Source: CAZTVF01 sp964616985
GTDB lineage: Bacteria; Planctomycetota; Phycisphaerae; SM23-33
Length of the DNA: 35,098 nucleotides
Direction: 5' to 3'
Assembly (NCBI GenBank): GCA_964616985.1
Contig: CAZTVF010000049.1
Location: 1-35,098 of the forward strand
A model generated the notes under the pieces. It saw only the letters and a program-made list of their open reading frames with translations, ran no database searches and was not told the origin of the DNA. The position numbers were made by a program, and so were the translations under genes. Shown here piece by piece: positions 16,954 through 23,760 of this stretch. Numbering within the stretch: the stretch's first letter is position 1; the number at the start of each line of letters is the position of its first letter.

Positions 16954-18069
16954 ATGCCCTCAACGCAAGTTCGACAAGACATCATCGCCAAGGCCCGCAA
17001 GATCGTCGTGAAGGTGGGCACCAGCAGCGTCTGCCACGACACCGGCGGCGTGAACGCGCCGGCCGTCAACGAGCTCGCGCGCCAGATCGCCGAGCTGATG
17101 AAGCGCGGCATCTGCGTGACGCTCGTCGCCTCGGGCGCCATCGGCGCCGGGCGGGCCGAGCTGGGCCTCACCGAGCGCCCCACCACCCTGCCGGAACTGC
17201 AGGCGGTGGCGGCCGTCGGGCAGGGGCAGCTCATGCGCGAGTTCCATGACATCTTCGAGGCCTACGGCGTGAAGGTGGCCCAGGTGCTGCTCACCCGCGA
17301 CGACTTCGACAGCCGAGGGCGGTACCTCAACATCCGCAACACGCTGACCGCCCTGGCCGGCTATCACGCCCTGCCGATCATCAACGAGAACGACACCGTC
17401 GCCGTCGACGAGATCCGCTTCGGCGACAACGACATGATCGCGGCCTTGCTGGCCAACATGCTCGGGGCCGAGCTGACGGTTTTTCTCACCACCGTCGGCG
17501 GCGTGCTGAAGGACGGGCAGATCCTGGACGTGATTCAGCGCGTGGACGAGGACGCGCTGGCCCTGGCCACCGGCGAACGCAGCAAGCTGGGCTCGGGCGG
17601 CATGAGCAGCAAGCTGGCGGCGGCCGGCACGGTCACGCGCGCCGGCGAGGTGGCCGTCATCGCGGGGGCCAAGGAAAAGGACGTGCTGCTGCGGCTGCTC
17701 GCCGGCGAGAAGCTGGGCACCGTCTTCGTGCCCGCGCGGCGAAAGATGTCCAGCTACCGCCGCTGGATCGGCCACGCCTCGCGCCCGACGGGCAAGGTCG
17801 TCATCGACGACGGCGCGGTGCGGGCCCTGGTCGACAAGGGCCGCAGCCTGCTGCCCTCGGGCGTGCTGGCGGTGTTCGGCGATTTCGACCGCGGCGCGAC
17901 GGTGGCCATCATCGACTCGACCGGGCGGCAGATCGCCCGCGGCCTGAGCAACTATTCCTCCGCGCACATCGACGCCATCAAGGGCCTCAAGACCGCCAAG
18001 ATCGCCAAGACGCTCGGCGACAAACCCTACGACGAGATCATCCACCGCAACAACATGACGCTGGGCTGA
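16954..18069 (+). CDS. proB: Glutamate 5-kinase with C-terminal PUA domain
   Basis: The 371-residue enzyme phosphorylates glutamate, the first step of proline synthesis. The amino-acid-kinase fold is seen in KIVVKVGTSSV near 11-21, ASGAIGAGRAELGL near 64-77, NENDTVAVDEIRFGDND and the nucleotide loop GSGGMSSKLAAA. A PUA domain occupies about 270-371 (GAVRALVDKGRSLLPSGV, RGLSNYSS). The full length with PUA matches the bacterial enzyme. proA is not adjacent. A GAGG lies about six bases upstream of the start. Confidence 0.96.
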   Translation: MPSTQVRQDIIAKARKIVVKVGTSSVCHDTGGVNAPAVNELARQIAELMKRGICVTLVASGAIGAGRAELGLTERPTTLPELQAVAAVGQGQLMREFHDIFEAYGVKVAQVLLTRDDFDSRGRYLNIRNTLTALAGYHALPIINENDTVAVDEIRFGDNDMIAALLANMLGAELTVFLTTVGGVLKDGQILDVIQRVDEDALALATGERSKLGSGGMSSKLAAAGTVTRAGEVAVIAGAKEKDVLLRLLAGEKLGTVFVPARRKMSSYRRWIGHASRPTGKVVIDDGAVRALVDKGRSLLPSGVLAVFGDFDRGATVAIIDSTGRQIARGLSNYSSAHIDAIKGLKTAKIAKTLGDKPYDEIIHRNNMTLG

Positions 18070-18378
18070 TCTGGTCATTGCCGATTGCCGAATGCCAAAT
18101 GATCACCGGCCGGCCACCCTCCTGCCCGCGCCAGGGGTGGCGGCCTTCCCAAGCCGCCGCGTTCTGCCGATCCGGATTACATATAAACCATAACAGCTTC
18201 ATATACATCATATTAAGCGCTTATGTTAGTAGTTACTCACAGCGGCCATCTGGTTTGGGGCTATCCAGTGTAATCCGCCACGTTGAACACCAACGCAACT
18301 CGATCTTTAACATTCTTTCTAAAAGTGATTTGCAATCTCTGATCGCCGCACTATCCTAACATAAGTTTGTATACAATT
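18070..18378. other. AT-rich leader region with inverted repeats
   Basis: This region contains no convincing gene. It begins with a GC-rich hairpin at 18137-18160. From 18171 to 18380 it is strikingly AT-rich: 82 G or C in 210 bases, about 39%. The AT-rich part holds the inverted pair CGGATTACA/TGTAATCCG (18173-18181 and 18269-18277), the pair CTTATGTTAG/CTAACATAAG (18220-18229 and 18356-18365), and palindromes TAAGCGCTTA (18214-18223) and TTGTATACAA (18367-18376). A possible promoter is TTGCAA (18330) with TATCCT (18352), spacer 16. It may be an operator region, a structured leader or the remnant of a transferred segment. Confidence 0.55.
18137..18160. repeat. GGCGGCC-type hairpin, copy 1
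   Basis: GGCGGC pairs with GCCGCC around CTTCCCAA, with one wobble and one further outer pair. It shares the GGCCTTCCCA centre with the hairpin at 31554. Related hairpins lie at 31799 and 33479. Confidence 0.6.
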
Positions 18379-19095
18379 ATGACCACGTCGCAGCTAATAT
18401 CGAGCTTCTGGGCCCGGCTTGGGACGCCGGGGGGTAATGCGTTGCCAAAGGGAGCGGCAGACCTGGAGCGGCTTATTGTCGAGACGGCCAAGGGGCTGGC
18501 CCGCGAACCGGAGGTGCTGGCGATGGTGGCGGCGTGGCTGGGGGATCACCAGGACCTGCTGGCCAGGCACCGGCTTCGACGCATCATCATTAAGGAGCTT
18601 GCCGGGGCGGAACTGGCCGCGATGGGCTTGATGCTGGACCTCGCCCGTGGCGGCCGGGCGTCGGTGACGCTGGACTTCCTGATCTCGGCCTGCAAGCCGC
18701 TGGCGGTGGGCAGGCCGCTGGCGGCGAGTCACCGCGGCAGGCCGCTGCTGGTAATGCTCGCCCGCGATCACGCCTCCGACGTCTTCAAGCACTGGGGCCT
18801 GTGGCACCCCCCGCTGCCGCAACCTTCCGCCGCCCGCGGCAGGGATTGGATCCTTCAGCACAACCCCACGCTCCGCGAGCGGGCGCTGCTGGGCAACGGG
18901 CTCAAGGCCTCGGTGCTGGCCTGCCTCAGGCACGACTTGCCCAAGGGGGCGGGGGAATCCGATCTCGCCCTCGCCTGCGGCGCCACCCGCAAGGCCGTCC
19001 ACCAGGCCCTCGACGCCCTGCAGCAAGGCGGCTGGGTCACCCGCACCTCCATCGGCAATCGCCACACCTACCGCCTCGCGCGCGGGAAGAAATGA
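18379..19095 (+). CDS. Uncharacterised protein with C-terminal winged-helix-like region
   Basis: I do not recognise this 238-residue protein as a named family. The N-terminal two thirds is Leu/Ala/Arg-rich and helical. The C-terminal segment from about 175 onward (ASVLACLRHDLPKGAGESDLALACGATRKAVHQALDALQ, given here only as a region, then GGWVTRTSIGNRHTYRL) has the order helix, helix, recognition helix and beta-hairpin wing expected of a MarR/ArsR-like winged helix. DNA binding is inferred. The ATG at 18379 has no Shine-Dalgarno sequence, and the 10-bp palindrome TTGTATACAA lies two bases before it, which would suit autoregulation. Base composition of the gene itself is like its neighbours, in contrast to its leader. 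Confidence 0.6.
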   Translation: MTTSQLISSFWARLGTPGGNALPKGAADLERLIVETAKGLAREPEVLAMVAAWLGDHQDLLARHRLRRIIIKELAGAELAAMGLMLDLARGGRASVTLDFLISACKPLAVGRPLAASHRGRPLLVMLARDHASDVFKHWGLWHPPLPQPSAARGRDWILQHNPTLRERALLGNGLKASVLACLRHDLPKGAGESDLALACGATRKAVHQALDALQQGGWVTRTSIGNRHTYRLARGKK

Positions 19096-19259
19096 CACGC
19101 CGCGGTTCGCGTGTCGGGCCCCAACCCTCGTGCCCGTTGCCACCATTGGTGCCACCGACGCAGCCTGTTCAGATGCGGCAGGCGGGCGTTTTGCAGGCTG
19201 CCACGAAAACGTTTCGCGCGGGCGCTAGAATCGAAGGTGACCCCAAAGAAGGAGCCAAC

Positions 19260-19448
19260 ATGAAAGCGACCGTGACCGAGGCGTGCATCAGCTGCGGGCT
19301 GTGCGTGGAAATCTGCCCGGAGGTTTTCGAACTACCGGAGAACGAGCTGGCCCGCGTGAAAGCGGACCCGGTGCCCCAGGAAGCCCAGGCCAAGGCCCGC
19401 GAGGCGGCCGAAAGCTGCCCCACCAGCGCGATTGAAATCGCGGAATAA
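19260..19448 (+). CDS. Single-cluster [4Fe-4S] ferredoxin
   Basis: The 62-residue protein has CISCGLCVEICPEVFE with cysteines 9, 12, 15 and 19, and a C-terminal SCPTSAI. This is the arrangement of monocluster ferredoxins of the Desulfovibrio/Thermotoga type, in which the first three cysteines plus the distal CP cysteine bind one [4Fe-4S] cluster. Cys19 would then be free, since no second disulfide cysteine is seen. AAGGAG at 19249-19254 sets the start, although the frame is open far upstream. It stands alone, and its electron partners are not evident here. Confidence 0.9.
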   Translation: MKATVTEACISCGLCVEICPEVFELPENELARVKADPVPQEAQAKAREAAESCPTSAIEIAE

Positions 19449-19542
19449 AGGGATCAGGGAATAGGGGCCAGGGATCTGGGACATCGCGACGGCCTTGAGG
19501 CGTCCGCATGTTGGGTGGTCGCGAAGGCATCCGAGGAAATAC

Positions 19543-19582
19543 TGCGGGACCGACGGCGCCAGCCAGCGCCTTCGGTCCCGCA
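19543..19582. terminator. Strong hairpin between convergent genes
   Basis: Bases 19543-19559 pair with 19566-19582 (TGCGGGACCGACGGCGC against its complement) with a single internal mismatch and a six-base loop. It sits between the ferredoxin and the oppositely oriented oxidoreductase, where a bidirectional terminator would be expected. No clean T-run follows on either side, so a repeat hairpin is the alternative. Confidence 0.5.
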
Positions 19583-19687
19583 TGTTCTCTCTCTAATCTT
19601 TCGACCCTGGCACCTGTGCCCGGGGTCTTTTCTCACTTCTTCGTCTTGGTCCCTAATCCCTGAGCCCTGTTCCCTTGTTCCCTTGTC

Positions 19688-20722
19688 CTAGTTGTACATC
19701 GCGGGCATAGCCTTGCCCTTGGCCGCGGACTTGTCGGCGAGGTCCAGGATGTGGATGGGGCGGCGGGCCCACTCGCCAGTAATGATCAGCTTCTCGCCCT
19801 TGACCAGGTGGTCGGCGACGTTCTGGTAGAACTTCCAGCCTTCGCCCTGGGGGTTGGGGTACTTGGTGGATACGATCGCGCCGTCCTTGTGCGTGATGAT
19901 CTCGTTGGCGCCCCAGTCCATGACCAGCGTGCCCTTGGTGCCGCTGACTTCCAGGAAGCCGCGCTGCGGGTTGGACTCCAGGGCCGACAGCGTCAGCTCC
20001 AGGTGCGCGCCGCTCTTGAAGCGGACATCGGCGTGGCCGAAGTCTTCGTTGCAGTCGTTCTTCCACTTGGTCTTGGGGGCCCAGAAGCCCCAGTTGCGGA
20101 AGCCCGCCACCTCGGTGATCTTGTCGTCGCCCATCAGCTGCAGCGAATGCTCCAGCAGGTGCACGCCCCAGTCGTACATGATGCCGCCGGAGATCGTCTT
20201 GCTGGTGCGCCACCAGTCGCCGGGCTTGCCGTAGCCGCCCATGCGGGCCTCGATCTTGTACACGTCGCCGATCATGCCGCTGCGCACCTGCTTGACGGCG
20301 GCAAGGATCGGGCCGTCCCAGTGGCGGTTGTGATAGGTGGAGATGACGACCTTGGCCTTCCTGGCCGCGGCGATCATCGCGTCGCACTCGGCGGTGGTGA
20401 TGGCGAAGGGCTTCTCGCTCACCACGTGCCGGCCGGCCTTGAGGGCCTCCAGGGCGAGCGTGGTGTGGGTGTTGTGCGGGGTGATGACGGCGATCAGGTG
20501 CACGTCGGACTTCTTGAGCATGTCCTTGAGCGACGGGAACGTCGCGATGCCAGGGAAGTCGATCTTGGCCGCCTCCAGGCGGGCGGGATCGATGTCGGCC
20601 ATCGCCACGGGGGTCATGCCCGCCCGCTTCATTTCGTTGAGATGCGCGCGGCCCATGTTGAACGCCGCGCCGTACCCGACGACGCCGACCTTGATATCAC
20701 TGGCCTTCTTGAACCTTGCCAT
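19688..20722 (-). CDS. Gfo/Idh/MocA-family NAD(P)-dependent oxidoreductase
   Basis: The 344-residue protein has an N-terminal Rossmann domain (VGVVGYGAAFNMGRAHL near 12-28; a VAMADIDPARLEAAK segment) and the family's EKPFAITTAECD motif, whose Lys is catalytic. A C-terminal alpha/beta domain contains WDGPI, GGIMYDWGVHLLEHSLQLMG and a DWGANEII segment. These enzymes oxidise or epimerise sugars, inositols or sugar derivatives, and the substrate is not deducible. There is no Tat signal, so a cytoplasmic location is inferred. MARFKK is taken as the start because AGAGGA lies seven bases upstream. It is monocistronic. Confidence 0.9.
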   Translation of the reverse strand: MARFKKASDIKVGVVGYGAAFNMGRAHLNEMKRAGMTPVAMADIDPARLEAAKIDFPGIATFPSLKDMLKKSDVHLIAVITPHNTHTTLALEALKAGRHVVSEKPFAITTAECDAMIAAARKAKVVISTYHNRHWDGPILAAVKQVRSGMIGDVYKIEARMGGYGKPGDWWRTSKTISGGIMYDWGVHLLEHSLQLMGDDKITEVAGFRNWGFWAPKTKWKNDCNEDFGHADVRFKSGAHLELTLSALESNPQRGFLEVSGTKGTLVMDWGANEIITHKDGAIVSTKYPNPQGEGWKFYQNVADHLVKGEKLIITGEWARRPIHILDLADKSAAKGKAMPAMYN

Positions 20723-20881
20723 GCTTGAATCCTCTTGTTGTATGTGCGGGCCCGGCAACTCGCCGCGGCTTCTATGCTTCCTCGCCTCGACGCGCGAAGC
20801 CTATTGTATGAACCCCCCCGTGGGGTGCAAAGAGAAAGTCGTATGCCCAACCTCCTGGCACTCCCTCGGCACTTCAGGAAT

Positions 20882-20912
20882 GACCACAGAGACACAGAGA
20901 AGACGGAGAACA
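20882..20912. repeat. CACAGAG repeat, left arm
   Basis: GACCACAGAGACACAGAGAA and following bases are the inverted counterpart of the arm at 21268-21303 (TTTCTCTGTGCCTCTGTGGT), about 360 bp away. It belongs to the family seen at 6453, 14800 and 27834. Confidence 0.65.
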
Positions 20913-20964
20913 GCAAGACAGAACTAGCAGTTCATCACAACCGAACATGTGAGTGCGTCTGGCA

Positions 20965-21061
20965 GCGGCTTGCCGTTCGGCACTGTAGAAGCCCAGGGCG
21001 TCACCCACATCTGACAGCGCCGAACGGCAAGCCGCCGCCAAGGCCTTACTCCCAGAATCAA
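20965..21061. repeat. Dispersed palindromic repeat unit, copy A
   Basis: The left arm GCGGCTTGCCGTTCGGC plus ACTGT (20965-20986) and the right arm (21014-21035) are complementary at 21 of 22 positions. The unit continues to CCTTACTCCCAGAATCAA at 21044-21061. The whole unit reappears in the opposite orientation at 31611-31708. It is too short to code for anything, so a non-autonomous element is suggested. Confidence 0.8.
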
Positions 21062-21267
21062 GCGTGAAGGACTATGTTGTCGATCGCTCGAGAATGTCTC
21101 AATTACGGGAGGAAAAAAGTCTCGCTGCCGTGGCTGGGGAGTCCCGTCAGGGACAAGCAGCCACGTTGATGCGCGGAGCGGTTCTGTGACGTCACCGGCC
21201 ACCTTTGGAGCCTTCCGGCGACTGAGGCATCACCGAGGCCGGGAGGGCATGCTGGTTTCTTCTTCTT

Positions 21268-21303
21268 TTTTCCCTCTGTGTTTCTCTGTGCCTCTGTGGT
21301 CAG
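21268..21303. repeat. CACAGAG repeat, right arm
   Basis: CTCTGTGTTTCTCTGTGCCT and the following CTGTGGTC mirror the arm at 20882-20912. The two arms bracket copy A of the other palindromic repeat. Confidence 0.65.
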
Positions 21304-21346
21304 TTCGTTCTGCCGGCGGCGGTTCCGCGATGCCACATCTTTTCAA

Positions 21347-21375
21347 TTGCATCGCGCGACGCCCGCGCGTATAAA
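21347..21375 (+). promoter_or_regulatory. Candidate sigma70-type promoter of dnaN
   Basis: TTGCAT (21347-21352) and TATAAA (21370-21375) are spaced by exactly 17 bases and lie about 70 bp upstream of dnaN. The predicted start of transcription is near 21382. Confidence 0.6.
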
Positions 21376-21395
21376 CCACGCAATGGAATACCCCG

Positions 21396-21416
21396 CCTCC
21401 CCTGTCGGTGGGGAGG
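21396..21416 (+). promoter_or_regulatory. Leader hairpin before dnaN
   Basis: CCTCCCC pairs with GGGGAGG around a seven-base loop inside the predicted 5' leader, ending 15 bases before the AAAGG ribosome-binding site. A translational or transcript-stability role is possible but unproven. Confidence 0.35.
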
Positions 21417-21444
21417 GGCCAATTCGCATGGAAAGGTTGCACCT

Positions 21445-22545
21445 ATGAAGGTAATCGTACAGACGGCCGCCCTGCAGGAGGCCTTGAATCTTGCCGGAAG
21501 CATCGTCGCCGCCCGCACCCCCAAGCCGGTGCTGCAGTGCATCAAGCTCATCGCCGCCAACAAGACCCTGACGATGCTGGCCACCGACCTCGAGGCCGGC
21601 TGCCGCTACCAGATCACGGCCGTGCAGATCGAGCAGGAAGGCGAGGCGCTGATCCCGGCCGCCCGCCTGTCGGGCATCGTGCGCGAGTCGGGCGATGAAG
21701 AGTCGATCGCCCTGGAGACCGAGAAGGAGACCTGCCACGTCCGCGGGGCGGGCAGCCACTTCAAGATCTTCGGGTACGACGCGGCGGAATACCCCGCGGT
21801 GGCCGAGTTCCCCGAGCCGGCCGACTTCCAGATCACCTCCAGCGTCCTGAGCGAGATGATCGGCAAGACGCTGTTCGCGACGGCCAAGGCCCACAGCCAC
21901 TACGCCATCTCGGGCGTGCTGTGGGAGGCGACGGGCAAGAAGCTCTCGCTGGTGGCCACCGACGGGCACCGCCTGGCCCAGTCCAAGGGCGCGCTGAAGA
22001 AGGCGGCGACCAAGGACGTGTCGGCCATCGTGCCGGCCAAGTTGATGTCGCTCATCCAGCGGATCGCCACCGAGGCCGAGGAAGTGCTGGACGTGAAGAT
22101 CCTGGAGAACCAGATTATCGTCCGCACCGCCCGGGCTACGCTGGTCAGTTCGCTGGTGACGGGCAACTTCCCGAAGTACGCCGACGTGATCCCCAAGGAA
22201 ACCGTCCGCCGGGCCACGATCAACACCGGCGTGTTCGAGCACCGCATCCGCCAGACGGCCTTGCTGGCCAACGAGGAATCCAAGGGCATCAAGCTGAGCT
22301 TCAAGGGCGACAAGCTGACGCTCTCCAGCCGGGCGCCCGAAGCGGGCGAGGCCGAGGTCAACTGCCCCATCAAGTACGACGGCGAGTCGATGGACATCGG
22401 CTTCAACCCCGGTTTCCTGGTCGAGGCGCTGAAGGTGGCGGGCACCGACGAGATCTCCTTCGAGATGAACGCCTCCAACAAGCCCGCCGTGATCAAGGCC
22501 GGCGGAGAGTTCCTCTACGTCCTGATGCCCGTCGACCTGGGCTGA
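21445..22545 (+). CDS. dnaN: DNA polymerase III sliding clamp (beta subunit)
   Basis: The 366-residue protein forms the ring-shaped processivity clamp. Three repeated clamp domains are inferred from the length and from conserved blocks: LATDLEAGCRY near 52, the central ISGVLWEATGKKLSLVATDGHRLA near 155-178, and the C-terminal NKPAVIKAG...FLYVLMPVDLG, where LMPV(D)L resembles the conserved PMRL end. Start ATG with AAAGG eight bases upstream. It is followed after 250 bp by a dciA-type gene. dnaA and recF are not in the window. Confidence 0.96.
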   Translation: MKVIVQTAALQEALNLAGSIVAARTPKPVLQCIKLIAANKTLTMLATDLEAGCRYQITAVQIEQEGEALIPAARLSGIVRESGDEESIALETEKETCHVRGAGSHFKIFGYDAAEYPAVAEFPEPADFQITSSVLSEMIGKTLFATAKAHSHYAISGVLWEATGKKLSLVATDGHRLAQSKGALKKAATKDVSAIVPAKLMSLIQRIATEAEEVLDVKILENQIIVRTARATLVSSLVTGNFPKYADVIPKETVRRATINTGVFEHRIRQTALLANEESKGIKLSFKGDKLTLSSRAPEAGEAEVNCPIKYDGESMDIGFNPGFLVEALKVAGTDEISFEMNASNKPAVIKAGGEFLYVLMPVDLG

Positions 22546-22792
22546 GCCATCACCACAGCGGCAGGATCCTGCGCTTGCCCTCACCCGGCAATCGCTCGCC
22601 TTTCGGCGCTGCTGGGTCAGCCCCAGGGGGCCCATAGATGAAAACCCTACGCCCTTATCAGCCTTGGCCCCAGCGGAAATCTTCCAGTTTTCGCGTGCGT
22701 TCCGTCGATGAGTTTATTAGGTTCTCGTGAAGTGATTTTCGACCCGGGCCGTGGGCTGCGGCCGGTGAATCTTTGACAGGCTGGAATACGTC

Positions 22793-23173
22793 ATGGATGA
22801 CGCACAACTGCAGACCGTCTGGCAGCAACGGCAATTCAACGACCGTACTGCGCACCTCAGCCAACCCCTCGCCTACCTCATGAAGTACACCTTCGCCAAG
22901 CGGGTCCGCGAACTGGGCCAGCTGGCGGAAATCTGGGACGAGGTCATCCCCGAAAGCATCAACGAGCACACCGCGCTGGAGAGTTTCAACCGCGGCGTGC
23001 TGACAGTGATGGTCGACTCCTCCGCGCACCGCTTCCAGTTGCAGACGCTGCTGGAGGGCGGCATCCGCCGCGAGATCCAGGCCCGCTTCCGCGGCGCCCT
23101 CAACAAGATCCGCCTCGTCCCCGGCCAATTCAGCTTCGTCGACGTCTCCGGCTCCCCGCGCTACGAATTCTGA
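22793..23173 (+). CDS. dciA: DUF721/DciA-family helicase-loading protein
   Basis: The 126-residue protein carries the DUF721 pattern: a central LAEIWDEVIPESINEHTALE, then a GVLTVMVDSSAHRFQLQTLL strand-helix unit resembling a KH-like fold. DciA is the ancestral loader of replicative helicase DnaB in bacteria lacking DnaC or DnaI. Its position after dnaN supports the call. The N-terminal 30 residues are divergent. The start has no strong ribosome-binding site, and another nearby start is possible. Confidence 0.82.
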   Translation: MDDAQLQTVWQQRQFNDRTAHLSQPLAYLMKYTFAKRVRELGQLAEIWDEVIPESINEHTALESFNRGVLTVMVDSSAHRFQLQTLLEGGIRREIQARFRGALNKIRLVPGQFSFVDVSGSPRYEF

Positions 23174-23177
23174 CGAG

Positions 23178-23231
23178 GTAGGGCATGCAGGTTCTCGGCC
23201 GAAGGCTGAGGTTCTGCATGCCGCCACCGAC
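23178..23231. repeat. GGCATGCAG palindromic repeat, copy 1
   Basis: The core hairpin 23182-23222 reads GGCATGCAG, GTT, CTCGGCC, GAA, GGCTGAG, GTT, CTGCATGCC. The 54-bp unit is repeated directly at 23617-23670 with one visible difference in the core. Confidence 0.85.
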
Positions 23232-23272
23232 AACGACTCCAAAACTCCTGGCGCGGTCTGAAAGGGAAGCAC

Positions 23273-23620
23273 ATGAGCGAGAACTTCGAATCCACACCCG
23301 AGACCGAGCTTTCGCAGGAGTTTCTCAACGCAGCGATGTCGAAGAAGGAGAAGAACGTCTATCGGCCCGGCGGCAGGGCCTACACTGCGTTCGCGGATGG
23401 CATGCTGGGCTTTGCACGCGCGGTGTCGTTGATCTTTGCGTTCATTTCGCTGCCCCTGGGGTTCATTATCGGCGTTTGTGCGGCTCTGCAGTCCCGTAAG
23501 GCCGGGCTCATCATGTTCGCGATCTGCTTGGTATCCGGATTCCTCAACTCCGCCTTCAACTACGCCCTCTACGTCGTCTTCGCCCGCGTGCAGGATCACC
23601 TCGGCCGCAGGCTTTCGTAG
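23273..23620 (+). CDS. Small two-helix membrane protein, unknown function
   Basis: I do not recognise this 115-residue protein. An acidic N-terminus (ESTPETELSQEF) precedes two hydrophobic stretches, about residues 48-70 (ARAVSLIFAFISLPLGFIIG) and 76-97 (GLIMFAICLVSGFLNSAFNY), then a short basic tail. AGGGAAG lies four to five bases before the ATG, so translation is likely. It is bracketed by two direct copies of a 54-bp palindromic repeat. The second starts three bases before its stop codon ends, so the stop is supplied at the repeat boundary. Confidence 0.65.
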   Translation: MSENFESTPETELSQEFLNAAMSKKEKNVYRPGGRAYTAFADGMLGFARAVSLIFAFISLPLGFIIGVCAALQSRKAGLIMFAICLVSGFLNSAFNYALYVVFARVQDHLGRRLS

Positions 23621-23670
23621 GGCATGCAGGTTCTCGGCCGAAGGCCGAGGTTCTGCATGCCGCCACCGAC
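23617..23670. repeat. GGCATGCAG palindromic repeat, copy 2
   Basis: This is a direct copy of 23178-23231. The core 23621-23661 is a perfect inverted repeat apart from the GAA loop and the two symmetric GTT bulges. It overlaps the stop codon of the small membrane protein gene. Confidence 0.85.
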
Positions 23671-23715
23671 TCCCGGTGCGACACTCATCTGCGATGAACA
23701 ACCCACACGATCGAC

Positions 23716-23760
23716 GGCATGCAGAATTCGTCCCTGCGGGCCGGAACCTGCATGCCCTAC
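23716..23760. repeat. GGCATGCAG palindromic repeat, inverted variant
   Basis: The outer arms CGGCATGCAG and CTGCATGCC are retained, but the centre differs (CCCTGCGGGCCGG). On the minus strand it begins GTAGGGCATGCAGGTTC, as copies 1 and 2 do. It overlaps the stop codon of the sulfatase frame at 23757. Confidence 0.7.

Larger units (their letters stand above)
20723..21444. other. 722-bp gene-free region upstream of dnaN, full of inverted repeats
   Basis: No gene is supported here. The stretch contains an outer pair of CACAGAG-type arms (about 20882-20912 and, inverted, about 21268-21303), the palindromic repeat unit at 20965-21061, and the dnaN promoter and leader hairpin near its right end. 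Because dnaN often lies near the chromosomal origin, I looked for DnaA boxes close to TTATCCACA on both strands and saw none convincing. Confidence 0.6.

Noticed and set aside
18078..18359. Short open frame in the AT-rich leader
   Set aside because: It starts in a GC-rich hairpin, crosses an abrupt composition change, has no ribosome-binding site and gives no family pattern.
20723..21444. Chromosomal origin upstream of dnaN
   Set aside because: No clustered DnaA boxes or AT-rich unwinding element were seen. The gap is occupied by dispersed repeats.
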